Of a stretch of DNA of 64,000 nucleotides, positions 32,427-50,657 are shown piece after piece. The DNA lies in the NCBI RefSeq assembly GCF_008831285.2, contig NC_045146.1:17871289-17935288 (forward strand), in the 5' to 3' direction. Each line of letters begins with the position of its first letter. The first letter of the stretch is position 1. Both the position numbers and the translations under genes were made by a program. Below the pieces are notes generated by a model, which saw only the letters and a program-made list of their open reading frames with translations, was not told the origin of the DNA and ran no database searches. Source of the DNA: Nymphaea colorata (taxonomy: Eukaryota; Streptophyta; Magnoliopsida; Nymphaeales; Nymphaeaceae).

Positions 32427-34138
32427 TAAGAAATGGACTCGTTTATACTCAACTCAGCTTGACTACATGATTACATGATGAATGTTGAATTATGATAAGA
32501 AAATAGTTAAACAAATTGCAATTGAATGAGTTAAGCAAGTTAAACAAGTAAAAAAAAAAGGGCATGGTTAACATAAATGAGTTGAGTTCAAGGTCGAGTT
32601 GAGCTTGAGCTGGCCCAACTCGAGCTCGATTGGGGGTAACAAAGGGCTGAAATTGGAAAATACTTGAATTGGTCTTTATTTTGTTCTTTACTTTCTTTCG
32701 TATAGGCAGAAAAGGAAGAAAAACTTCACCCTATTCAGGAGAGAGAAAGTTGTCGTGCACGGTGCACAATAAAGGAGGAAAGGACATTTTGGTAATTTGT
32801 TTTAAAAAAAAATTCTATACTCTTGTTTTCTTTTTTAAAAATTTTCGTTAAGCATGAACTAAGGGGTATTTTAGTCATTAACCATAGTAGCGCACGAGAA
32901 TACAAGTTGGTCATTCCTTGTACTAATAAGTTCATGAACTTCAATTTCTTATGGGATGTTTATGTTTTTCATGAACCAAGTTGGATTACTTATTTAAAGA
33001 TAAGAAAGAACTTGCCATAGAAATTGATGTTTTGGCTGGCAGTAATGTGTCCATGTAACAACGGAGATGCTCTGGAACATTAAACATTCATCAGCACAGA
33101 AAAACATTAGTCTCTATGAAAAAGCCGGTAAGCTATTTTCAGGCGTGCGACTAACTACTCCAGCAGCTAGCCGGTGCCTGTTTTGAAGTAAAGAAATCGA
33201 GGTGTACTAATTGCTTCAGCCTTTTGGTAACCAATTTAGATCAGCAACCACATTACTAGATTTCTCCTGTGTGCCTGGTTAGCATCATAATATCAGAATA
33301 AAGAGATTTTTGGACAGTAACAGCAGGAGGATGCAAAGCAAACCACCAAGCTGTTTGAAGCTTGTATAGGCTGAGCATGTCACCAGCATAGGTGCTGCGG
33401 CTGGTGGACTAGACAAACGCAATCCAGTACAGCGCAAATCAAAACTCCGCCAGTTTGCTATCCTCAATCTATTTCATGAGAACTGAAAAATATGATGACT
33501 AGAGACAAACTGTAACTGAATTGGATTACCTCATACCTTGCAACATCTTGTGAAAATGGTGCTTGTATTACTTCACCCACCACATCAGGAGCCTGCATCT
33601 TATCAGAAATAATGGTGCCCGAGTCCATTACTAAGCTCTACGACCTGCAAACGCTAGACCTTACCAACAGTGATGTACAGAGAGTTCCTGATAGAATTTC
33701 TTCTTTGGGTGCTTTGAGACATCTTGACATAAGAGGAACATTTCTACTAAAATACCTGCCAAAAGTTATCCGGAAGCTAACTTGTCTGAGGACACTGAAT
33801 AAGTTTGTTGTTGGTAGCAACTTAGGTGATGGGAGGGGAAGCAAATTATGGGAGTTGCACGACTTGAACAGTTTAAGAGGACACTTGACCATCGAGCACT
33901 TGGAAAGGGTTGATAACATAGAAGAGGCTAAACAAACTCAATTAAGTAGAAAAGAAAACCTGCAAAGTTTGATGCTATTTTCAGAAAATACATCTTCTCC
34001 GGAGAAAGTGGAGCCTCTTTACGAAGAGCTCCAGCCTCCAGAAGGCCTCATTGAATTAAGTATAATACGCTATGCAGGCGTTAACTTTCCCACTTGGATG
34101 AGCTCCAAAATATACTATTCTTTGGAAGACATCACCTT
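32427..34138 (+). repeat. segmental duplication, copy 2
   Basis: Matches 3139-4850 nearly base for base. The homology stops after the codons for SSKIYY and LEDITF, about 210 codons into the LRR ORF. Beyond that, 34139-34865 is unrelated to copy 1, and the duplication resumes at 34866 (matching 8031). About 3.1 kb of copy 1 (4851-8030) is therefore missing from copy 2. Confidence 0.9.
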
Positions 34139-34247
34139 CCGAAAGAGGATGCCTGGGATTCACAAATTCAAGTATCATCCAGACCCAAACCATTTAACTG
34201 AAGAATCAGTCATTAATGCATTATTATTCCATAAAACGAAAAACTAA
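33612..34247 (+). pseudogene. truncated LRR fragment (copy 2), 211 aa with foreign tail
   Basis: The first about 175 codons are nearly identical to the LRR-only ORF at 4323, with a few substitutions (Ile to Leu in SITKLYDL, GKGIGKL changed to KVIRKL). After SLEDITF the sequence switches to an unrelated stretch (RKRMPGIHKFKYHPDPNHL...) and stops at 34245-34247. All later LRRs and the normal C-terminus are missing. Like copy 1 it lacks any NB-ARC. Almost certainly a truncated gene remnant. Confidence 0.8.
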
Positions 34248-34865
34248 TTTTTCTTTCGCTGACCATTCTCAAATTTTCAAATAAGCGCCCAGAAAAGAGA
34301 AAAAGTATCATTCATGAAATCGAACAAGCAATGTACTTTTTATATGTCGGCCTACCCAACCAGCTGCGCTTCACCCCTTGTTGCAATCTGCTGATAAAAG
34401 AGGTCAGACCCAGCTGAGGTTGAGTTAGACCCCAGGTCCAACCAGTATTAGGTGACTCAATCCAAAACGTTTATACAAATCAAATTTTCTCATACAGATT
34501 GGACCCATTTGTGAATCTAATTTCATGAGTTGGAAAAAAGGAGCAACATAAAGTTGTCAAAAGATTTTTTGCCTTTTAGAATCCCTGTCGTGAAGATCAT
34601 GCCAACTCAATGGATGAAGAAAATCTTGAAGATTGTGACAAATCAAACAAAAAGGCAACTATACTCGTTAGTGATAAATCAAGTAAGAACATCTCACAAG
34701 GCAGAAAATCTAGGCAAGAAAAGTGGCAACGGTCAAAGGACAAAGAAACAATTATAGAAACTAGAAATATAAGGAAGGATTGTTTGAAATCTAAAAAAAT
34801 CTGGAACTGTCCTTCCAAGCAACGTGTAACCACTTAAATTTTTAGTCTTGCATTTTTTCCTTTCA
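34139..34865. other. unique insert in duplication copy 2
   Basis: Replaces the copy-1 interval 4851-8030. It contains a Lys/Asp-rich open frame on the plus strand (34610-34837, MDEENLEDCDKSNKKATILV...) of unknown family. Its coding status is doubtful because a second frame is also open here. Confidence 0.4.
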
Positions 34866-35780
34866 GTTTTTTGGATATTATTTTTTATTTTATGCATATA
34901 TATTAGATTAGCTATATAAAATAAAAAAAATAGTATCTAAAATCTCTCAGTGAAAAAGAACTACTTTATTTTAAAAGAAACTGAGTCAACGAGTGTGACA
35001 GATTCGATGAATGGCACAATAACGATCAACTTGTGGTTCTGAATAAAAGGTGACATTGGTTGCCTCTTCCAATTCAAACCACTTGTCAATAATGAATCGC
35101 CATTGCTTGTTCCAAAAACTAGTAGTTCACGTGTAAAGCTTACTGCAGAAAACAAATGCTTATATTCATATTATATATGGTCGACGAACCAATCTCTCAG
35201 GAACAAAAGCTTGAATTTTTGCTGCAAATACAATCGGTCTTTTCCAGTGTTTTGTTTCATCTTCTTCCTTTTTATCATGCTGAAATTTTTAGACATATTT
35301 GTGCAAGTTCGTCCATGTTACTATGTTCCTTTGTCATTGTATACCATGTGGCTGCAAAAGTATCGATCCTTTCATATCTGATTTGAAATAATACCTGTAA
35401 TTTTGCACTCCCATGTTCACCAAACTGGGTTTGTTAAGTGTTGTTCATCTGAATCGATCAGACCAGTAAGACAAATTATCAACTTGCTTGAATTCAGATG
35501 AAAACAGATAGAAGTCTGCTTACTTTGGCATCTGGGTAGCTTTCTTTTACTACTCTGGTTCATGTGCGATCAATATGGCACAGCAGCTTCAAATTGGATC
35601 AGGATTTAGATTCCAGCCTGCTGTTCATGTGCGAATCCGCCCGTCTCATGAAGGCCACCTATTTGATACGGACATAAACCACCCCTTAGTAAAGTGGTTC
35701 AAAATTCGAAGCTCTCCATCTTGATCCCAATATATTATAATCACCGGGTTGATAATTTTCACAAGTTTAGATGTACAAGG
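34866..35780 (+). repeat. NLR-flank repeat, copy in duplication 2
   Basis: Matches 8031-8960 in order, then runs on to TTTAGATGTACAAGGACATTGG and CACAAAGACTAGTTT. The latter is the uninterrupted version of the site into which the copia at 9345 inserted. Confidence 0.75.
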
Positions 35781-36440
35781 ACATTGGTTCACAAAGACTA
35801 GTTTGTGGAAGTTTTCCATGTAAATTAATGAGTCATGTGTCGATTAATGTGTAGATGTAGGTAGACATAAGCAATTTCAAAGAGTGAGGAGGTTGATGAC
35901 TGGAAACTACAGAAAATAAATGCCAACGTAAACTAAAATAATACTGACGGCCCTCCTTCCTCCTCACTCAGTTTTTTGAAAAGATACGAGTGACGTAGGT
36001 TGCATGTAAATGGTTTCATTCTGGCTTCACGATTTTGTCAATTTTTATTGTACCGCATCTAATCTCGATCCAAACTCTAAGTCCTTATTTTATAGTTATG
36101 AATATCGAAAAAGTTATAAGATGCTAAGCCTATTTTTGGAGCTCAGACCAACAAAATAGAATTCCCCTGGGAAAGGTGCATTATGTGTACAAAACCTGGG
36201 AAATCTGAATGGTGGTTAAAACTGCAACACTCACAAAAAAGAAACTGTACATGATAAGAGATAATATTTGCATCGAGTAGAATAAAAGTTCTGTGGAAAT
36301 AGGTAGAGTCTAATCAGTGTGGCCAACAACTTGATCTATTATGGTAGCAAAAGTTGAGATGCGGTACATTTTATTACTTTAATAAAGTGACAACAACAAG
36401 CACCATAGAGTTGCAACATCGGAATATATATACACATTAT
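35781..36440. other. unduplicated segment plus partial copy of the CNL 3' flank
   Basis: 35781-36040 is the sequence that in copy 1 was interrupted or replaced by the two copia elements. 36040-36260 matches parts of 17545-18765. No exon was identified, although the plastid-protein gene to the right would need downstream exons somewhere on this side. Confidence 0.5.
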
Positions 36441-37437
36441 TTATATCAGGCAAATTACTAGCATCATCACAAAGGTAGGGGTCCAACTTCCAGGTTGGAA
36501 CAAGGCAAGCTCGAAACTCCACAACCGCTGAATCACAACTTGCCTGAATGTCATGGCCAGTATGGTATTAGAGGCTGAACCAGATAAGATGTCAGCAGCG
36601 AGAGAACTTCTCAGCTTCTTCACTTTCTCTTTAACCTTTCTAGCTGGCAAAAACTGTTGACAACATAGTTTAGCACCTAAAACTAAGCAATTAAGACTAG
36701 CGCCTCATGACATGTTTGAATGCAATGGGGTAATGAACAAAAACCAACTTGTCCCATCTTCTAAACAACTTGGCATTGTGTCTAAGAACCCAACTTATCC
36801 TCCTCCTCCGCAAGTTTCTACAAGTGGGAGCATGCGGAAACACCCAAGTCCCCACGGTATCAGGATGTTTCAGCTAATAAATTTCAGCACGTCACGATTG
36901 CAGAGAAGTCTGAAGTAGATAGAAAGAGTTCCAATATAAAGCTTACAACGGTTCCCGCCAAACAAAATCAAAACAATCTAAAAGACCTACCAATCTCGTA
37001 GAGACCGTGCTGTGCTCCCCGGGGTGTCCAGGAAAGACTGTTTCGACAACCATGACGGACAAGCCGGCGGCGATGTGCTCATGTGCAGCGCGTCCTCCGT
37101 CAGCCGAAGCCGCGGCGAGGGCTTGCTGCAGACTAACGTCACCGATCACGGAAAGCCTGCCCAAGTCGTTCTCGAAAGTTCGGAGTGCCGGAAATTCATC
37201 GGAATCCAATCTCTCGAGGTCCGCCGGCGACGGCACCGGCAGGGCGTCCGTCCCTGACGAATAAGCAGCTCCAAGTACGACAGGCTTCTTTCTCCTGCTA
37301 CAATTGGTTATAAGTGGTCTCCCTGTAAGTGAGAAAAGTTTCGGGTGGCAAGTAAGGAAGGGGAAGCGGTGTTTGGGGACTCCAACAGAGAGAGGTAGAG
37401 GAGGAACAAGAAGCAGAAGAGCGGCACCTCCACCCAT
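36441..37437 (-). CDS. partial gene, probable plastid-targeted protein of unknown function (exons 1-2)
   Basis: Exon 1 is 36991-37437, starting MGGGAALLLLVPPLPLSVGV, a Ser/Arg-containing hydrophobic leader that fits a chloroplast transit peptide. Donor is TTG|GTAGGT. Exon 2 starts at 36653 after caacag and continues in frame (FLPARKVKEKVKKLRSS, NTILAMTFRQVVIQRLWSFE, LALFQPG). The joined peptide (STVSTRL-FLPARKVKEK) resembles, from memory, a conserved but uncharacterised plant protein that is longer. Conservation seems to fade after LFQPG (about 36489), where no good GT donor is seen, and the frame then stops at 36441. Further exons were not found to the left, where duplicated DNA begins. It may be 3'-truncated. 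GC-rich, unlike its surroundings. Confidence 0.6.
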
Positions 37438-44326
<6,889 letters not shown>

Positions 44327-44365
44327 AAAAGAAGAAGAAAGCCAAGATCCTGCGTTGTTCTTTGA
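44327..44365 (+). pseudogene. untranslated polybasic-CaaL tail of the ROP gene
   Basis: Directly after the TAG at 44324-44326 the same frame encodes KRRRKPRSCVVL and then TGA. This is the expected type-I ROP hypervariable tail: a polybasic patch plus a Cys-aliphatic-aliphatic-Leu geranylgeranylation box. It is cut off by a single stop codon. It would be translated only by stop readthrough or in an allele lacking the stop. Confidence 0.85.
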
Positions 44366-45867
44366 TACATTTTGTCATTAAGATCGAACCTGCCCGGCTT
44401 CTTAGCCTTTTCATTTCATGTTTGGGTTCCTTCATTTGGATACTTCAACCTGCAGAATGCAAGTTTAAAACTGCTTCAGGCGAGGAAGCTTGGCTTATTC
44501 TAGTATATCATTTGCGCTCCTTACTGAATCATGCATGGCACCTTGCTATGTACTTCATTCCATAATGATATACAAGGCCCAAAAACGAAAGTAATGTGCG
44601 CTTTTTAGGAAAAAAATGTCTAGATAATGCCTGTCTCCAAAACAAGTTTGTTCTTGACTCAGATGGGAGAAAATCTTTTGATGATGAATCAATAATAAGA
44701 ATGAATATAGTTTACATTGATGGGTATACCTTAATTTGAGGAATTCAAGTCATTTGATGACAAACAGTCTAGATTACTACAGAATCGATAATTAAGCAGC
44801 CAATTAGTGAGTGCAATGTGTCATTGTCTAAGCTTTTTTAATAATTTTCTTTTTTTAAAGTCATCATTAGAATTAACTGATTCAAGGCCAATTTCACCGA
44901 TTCCAGGACTGACTTTTACAGCACCGTTATTGTCGAAAATACAGATCAGACAGAGAAAGAACAAGGAACAACTATAAGGTATTTCCCTTTCTACTGTTTT
45001 AAAAGAAAATGACAAGAAGAGCCACCTGCCCCCGTGGTTGCCGTAAGCCATTGAAGTTGATGAAGAAGGTTGAGGTTGTCAAAGAACTCATGGCAGAGGC
45101 CTGCCTACCACTAGGTTGACTACCAAACTCCATAAGACAGGTATTAACAACCTAATCATCCGCAAAACCAGAAAGATGTCTTTTCTATAGAGCGCCTAAT
45201 CTACTAGATACAACAGTGCATCAACTGCATACATTACTTTCCACTTTCCCCCACGAATTTCTATACAAGGAATTCAATAAACATATGGCATTCTTCAAGA
45301 ATGCTGAAGGTGCACATACAAAGATCATTTTCACTTTCACCGAACAATAAATACATCTTCCCCCAAATGGTCGCACTCTTTACGTTGGTATATGCTGTCT
45401 TGGTGAAAGATTTCGAGAGCAGGAGCAGTAGCTCCTTAGGCAGTGTCCACTCTCTAGTGCTACATACACCTGTCATCCCCTACAGTTGTCTACGCTTATA
45501 CAGCAACTGCTCCTTACTAATCTGCGCTGTGTTTCTCATTACATGAAATAATCATGATGGCATCACCATGCAAGCGGCCTCACCAAAGAAGAACGTGAAG
45601 CAGAACCAACCGATACCAACAGCCCCATCAGGATCGCTCCATCTGGACGTTCAATGTTGAGGCGTGGCTCAAAAAGACCTGTTCTCCCAGAAATTCAAAA
45701 AATTGCATGACAATGGCAATAAGTTTACCAATGAGCAAGCATGATGCAGCAAAAAATAGATCTCCAGGTATATGCCTACGAGGTGAGAATATTTTCCCCA
45801 TGTATAGCTGAAAGCCTAGGACCTTTCCCTCCCTTGATAACAGAATATGTAACTAGAAAAATTGGAC
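44366..45867. other. intergenic downstream of the ROP gene
   Basis: Includes the probable ROP 3' untranslated region. A short minus-strand frame near 45560-45680 (DPDGAVGIGWFCFTFFFGEA then a stop) looks membrane-like but has no detectable context, so I do not call it a gene. Nothing else is recognised. Confidence 0.45.
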
Positions 45868-46678
45868 ATTCATCAGCACCTAAAAACATTAGTCTCTATC
45901 AAAAAGCTGGTAAGCGATTTACAGGCGTGCAATTAGTTGAAACTAACTACTCCAGCAGCTAGCCGGTGCCTGATTTGGAGTAAAAAAATTGAGGTGTACG
46001 AGAAACTAAGCATGGCCACTTTTGCAACTAAGAGAGAAATCGGAAATTCACTAATCCTACTTCTGATGCCTATTTTGGATGAACAAATTGAGGTGTATGC
46101 AAAACTTTGTTACGTCCACATTTGCACCTACAGCTGAAATTTACCAATCTAACATCTGGCCCCTTGCCCAAAATGTCATATAAGGCCCTTGTCAGGTTCT
46201 CCCTTAGCAAAAAACCTCAGGGCAACCCCATCTTATGCTCCCAGGGAGCATCCCAATTGCTTCAGCCTTTTGGTAACCAATTTAGATCAGCAACCACATT
46301 ACTAGATCTCTCCTGTGTGCCTGGTTAGCATTATAATATCAGAATAAAGAGATTTTTGGACACCAACAGCCGGAGGATGCAAAGCAAACCAGAAAGCTGT
46401 TTGAAGCTTGTATAGGTTGAGCATGTTACCAGCATAGGCGTGCGAATAGTGGACTAGACTTACACAATCCAGTATAGTGCAAATCAAAACTCCAGAAACC
46501 CGCATTGGAACAGAGGCCAGTTTGCTATCCTCAATCTATTTCATGAGAACTGAAAAATATGATGACTAGAGATAAACTATAACAGAATTGGATTACCTCA
46601 TAGCTTGCAATATCTTGTGCAAATGGTGCTTGTTTTACTTCACCCACCACATCAGGAGACTGCCACTTCTCAGAAATA
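45868..46678 (+). repeat. segmental duplication, copy 3 (non-coding part)
   Basis: 45868-45997 matches 3790-3920 (CATTCATCAGCACC, AACATTAGTCTCTAT, ACTCCAGCAGCTAGCCGGTG). A unique insertion of about 250 bp follows (45998-46249). Then 46250-46678 matches 3922-4322, with more substitutions than copies 1 and 2 show against each other. Confidence 0.8.
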
Positions 46679-47816
46679 ATGGTGCCCGAGTCCATTACTA
46701 AGCTCTATGACCTGCAAACGGTAGACCTTACCAACAGTGATGTACAGAGACTTCCGGATATAATTTCTTCTTTAGGTGCTTTGAGACATCTTGACATAAG
46801 AGGAACATTTCTACTAAAATACCTGCCAAAAGGTATCGGGAAGCTAACTTGTCTGCGGACACTGAATAAGTTTATAGTTGGTAGCAACTTTAGGTGATGG
46901 GAGGGGAAGCAAGTTATGGGAGCTGCACGACTTGAACAGTTTAAGAGGACACTTGATCATCAAGCACTTGGAAAGAGTTGATAACATAGAAGAGGCTAAA
47001 CAAGCTCAATTAAGAAGAAAAGAAAACCTGCAAAGTTTGATGCTATTCCTCACGAAGAGCTCCAGCCTCCAGAAGGCCAAATTGAATTAAGAATAATATG
47101 CTATGCAGGCATTAACTTTCCCACTTGGATGAGCTCCAAAATATACTATTGTTTGGAGGAAGTCACTTTGTGTGATTGCAAATTCCTGGAGTCATTGACC
47201 AGCTTAGGCCATTTTCCCAATCTCTTGAGACTAGAAATAAGTGGTGCTGAAAGGGTTAAGGATTTTGACGTTACTTCAAACCACGTTGGTGGAAGAGCTG
47301 TATTTCCAAAACGAGAAAAATTGAAGTTGATAGACATGTTGAGCCTGGAGGAGTTTTTGTTTGATGCAGGTATAGAAACCATGCCATGCCTTCGATGGTT
47401 AAAAGTCTCTTTCTGCCCAAAATTAAGGGTGCTGCCTGACAATAGTATAGAAACCATGCCATTGCCCAGCTCTTGAAGAACTAAGTATAAGAGGCGTGGA
47501 CGAATGGAAAGGATGGTTCATCAGAAAGGATGTAGAGATGCCTTGTTTGAAAAGAATGGATATTGACGGCAGGCCTCGTTCAAATTTGAAGTGCTTACCC
47601 AATTGTCCATGTTTAGAGGACATGACAATTACTCATTGCCATCAGGTGGCTGAATTGCCACATTCTCGTTTTGTAGAAAGATTGTCAATACAGAACTACT
47701 ACAGAGCTTGCTCAATGTTGGATTCTACATTTAAAATGGAGAAACTAAAGCACCTAGAGATCATCAATTCACCTAAGCTAGCCCCATTGCTTGAAGGGAT
47801 TCAAGATATGAAAGAA
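46679..47816 (+). pseudogene. LRR fragment (copy 3), frameshifted CNL-LRR pseudogene
   Basis: Homologous to codons 1 to about 390 of the LRR-only ORF at 4323. It is broken by an extra T near 46890 (AACTTTAGGTGATGG where copy 1 has AACTTAGGTGATGG), a deletion of about 45 bp near 47048 and a small insertion/rearrangement near 47437 (CTGACAATAGTATAGAAACC). The homology ends after DMKE at 47816, where sequence from an RPW8-NLR in the opposite orientation begins. Clearly non-functional as an LRR protein. Confidence 0.85.
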
Positions 47817-50657
47817 CATGATTGCGCTAGCAGGGATCGTCTGGCCTTCTGGAAAACAGCCCGTGTCCAAGAAGCACTTGCGTTCTTCCTCCGTCAACGA
47901 TTTAAGGCTGGAGGACAAGCTTTCAATGATTTCATCACCAGATCTGTCTTGGAAGCTCCCACAAGTCAGTTTAAGTCTATTCGCTATATCTTGCCATTCC
48001 CTCTTATCTCTCTTCGCCAAAGAGTTTCCTATCACCTGCAATGCTAGAGGTGAAGCTTGCAACCTCTCACTATCTGCAGAAATGGGAAAAAGAGCTTCAC
48101 AAGGAGAATAAAATAAGAAAGCAAAATCCACATTTATACATCTGGTAGCAGCTAGGTATGAGGATGTGAGTTTTCTGCTTCTGGTAGCAAATGAAACAGT
48201 TTGAAAGTGTGATATGAATTTGCTCCAAAAGTTGGGCAGATTCATAGAACATTTTTAAGGTATTTCATAAATTTGCCTTAATTTTTGGGTCATATTCATG
48301 ATAATGTTCTGTTTGCTTGCAAAACAGACCGTTTTTTAACTTAAACTTCTAAGTGTGTTTGGCGTCACTTTTAAAAGAAATTCAAAGCAATTTTTGAGTT
48401 TAACAAGAAAAAAAAAGAACTCAAGATCCAACAGTCGAAACAGGTTTTTAACATAGCATTGTTTAAGACTGATTAAACTCTGATCGATACATTCACCAAT
48501 TTAGATTATTCAACAAACATGACTCAAATCTTGTTCTTTGGAAGCTGCACAAAGGATCTAACGAGCACAAAAGCATCAAGATGTAATAATATATGTAATC
48601 GAAGACAGTTAACCAAGGGTTGTTGATACCTCACCTATTAGCTGCTTATCCGGCTTCCAAGATCTTTCACGGTCTCGAAGCAAAGCGTGGTGCTCAAATA
48701 GTTTTCTACCGTCATCCTCGCTCAGCGAGTTCACAAGGTAGGTTGAATCACATATATTATCCAGTTTGGTCCATAACGTTATGAGAATTCTGGAATCTGC
48801 TGCATTATTCGTTTCATCCACCAGCGTCCTGATGTCTTTGTCGACGGACGAAACAACATCCAACACTATTAGCATCTTCCCTCTTCTTCCGCTCGCAGGA
48901 GCTTCGGTTGCAAATGCACCATCGTTAATTTTATTTAATTTCTTAAATAGTCTTTGCCAGATTGTTCGCAGATCAGGTGAGCTAGATATCGTTAAAAAGA
49001 TTGGTTCACCATATTCAGCGGGAAGACATGGAAGGAAACAAGCAAATTATTAGACTATTAGAGAAAACAAAGAAATGACTCAGGTCAGTGAAGCATCACT
49101 TACATGAAATAAATAATGTCCATAAATTAGTAATCGACAAGCAAATAATGCTGCTGTTCTTGGAGCTTCTAATGGAGTAGATTATCATATAAATAAGAAG
49201 AGAACACAACACAACACAACGTGAGAAAATATTGTTGACCAACTTAGAGAAAAGTGCGTCTGCACCTCAGTATCCATACGAACACTGCCACCAACTTGAC
49301 TCTATTTTCCTTGAAACCTGTGTTCCGGATTTAATTGACCTTCTTTCTTTCCTAAATCTAACCATGTAGACAAATTCAAAATACACGAAATCGTCACAAT
49401 AAAAACAGTAAAAGAATCAGTGTTCAGATGGAACTTTGTAGAAAAAAAAGGTGATTATTGATGGTAAGAAATTTCTAAAATCTAATGTCCACATCTAATT
49501 TTCATAATTTTCGATCTAATAAAATTTGATATTTTGCATTTACCCGTACGGGGGTTGAATTACAAAAAAAATGCTCGTAGGGAAGCTACATATCTTTTAT
49601 AAATTCAGATTTATTGTATTTTTCGAAGAGATAATGTAAAAGGAGGGTTAGAGACAACAACGCGCACACATAAACAATCATAAAAAATATTGATAGTACA
49701 AAAATTAACATTCAAAGAGGTGGGCTGCCAGTCCACCTCCCCTATTCGTTAGTGGCGCCGGGGAAGGTCAAACATGTTCTCAACTCCAATGACGTCGCTC
49801 TGAGCTTTTAGCTGAATCTGGAGGCAACGCCGAGGCCGTCTGCTCGTCTTAGGCAGCCACCCAACCCCGCCCCATAGCAGAGGAAGCTCCACCTTTCCCT
49901 GCGGGTGGTAGGTCACATTCTCGCCTGAGCTGTTGTGAGGAGGCATAGACGAGTTTACCGAGTTGATCTCGAGCTCGACGTTGCACTTTGGACTCGAGCT
50001 TGAGCCGCGGTTGACTCACGACCAAGGGCTCGAGAGAGCTCTGTAAACTACGGGGACGACGGCCGCGGCGCCGCCAAAAAAAAAACAAATGAAAAGGAAA
50101 AAGTTCGAACCAAGGGGAAAGAGGCATACCTTGGATATCTGGGTTCCTGCAGAGCACGTCCACCAAAAACCAAGGTGGTCTTTCCGGAACCCCCCATTCC
50201 ACAAACGCCGACCACCTGATGCCTCCTCAACATCCCTTTCAGCTCAATCAAAGGCTTCTCTATCCCAAAGACCTTGCTGGGAAGGGGAGGCAGAGGCTCC
50301 CCTGCTTCGCTTCCTTGCATCGACTCATCCAATTTGGAATTTGTTTCCTTCATCCACGACAAAAGTTCCGGAAACCCTCTCATCGGCTCAGTCTTCCAAA
50401 AGCGCTCCACTGCCTCTGTCGCTGCTCGCAGTACATGTTTTGCCTGACGACGTTTCAGAAGGGGAAATTTGGCGCACCTTCTTGTGAGGTCTCTGCCCCT
50501 TCTTCAGCCGCGGCGTGGAGCCTCGACCTCCGAATTGCTTGTAAAAAAACTCAAGACAACGGTCTGCCAGTAATTTTATCAACGAGAGAACCAAAACCAA
50601 CCAGACTCTGGCATCTTCTCTGCTTCTGGATTGCCGGCGGGAGGGATAGCTAGCATG
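47817..50657 (-). pseudogene. RPW8-NB-ARC (RNL) pseudogene, tandem paralogue of 51454-55654
   Basis: Exon-for-exon match to the first three exons of the intact RNL. Exon-1-like sequence (50657-50140) has frameshifts and a deletion in the RPW8 part. It keeps HQVVGVCGMGGSGKTTL but then carries a 7-bp insertion. Exon-2-like sequence (about 49020-48631) stays open, but kinase-2 reads LIVLDVVSS instead of LIVLDDVWS and RNBS-B is altered (ILITLWTKL). Exon-3-like sequence (48089-47817) has lost one base, giving an immediate stop after CKLHL in the original frame; the other frame shows ALQVIGNSLAKRDKREWQ and FPEGQTIPASAI. Exons with the QHD motif and LRRs are absent, replaced by the CNL LRR fragment in inverted orientation. 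Introns also share sequence with the intact gene. Confidence 0.9.

Noticed and set aside
34530..34837. Two overlapping Lys-rich ORFs
   Set aside because: Both frames are open over the same A-rich sequence and neither has a known domain; I recorded it only as a unique insert.
45560..45690. Minus-strand membrane-like peptide (DPDGAVGIGWFCFTFFFGEA)
   Set aside because: It is open for only about 30 codons, has no convincing acceptor or upstream exon, and the family was not recognised.
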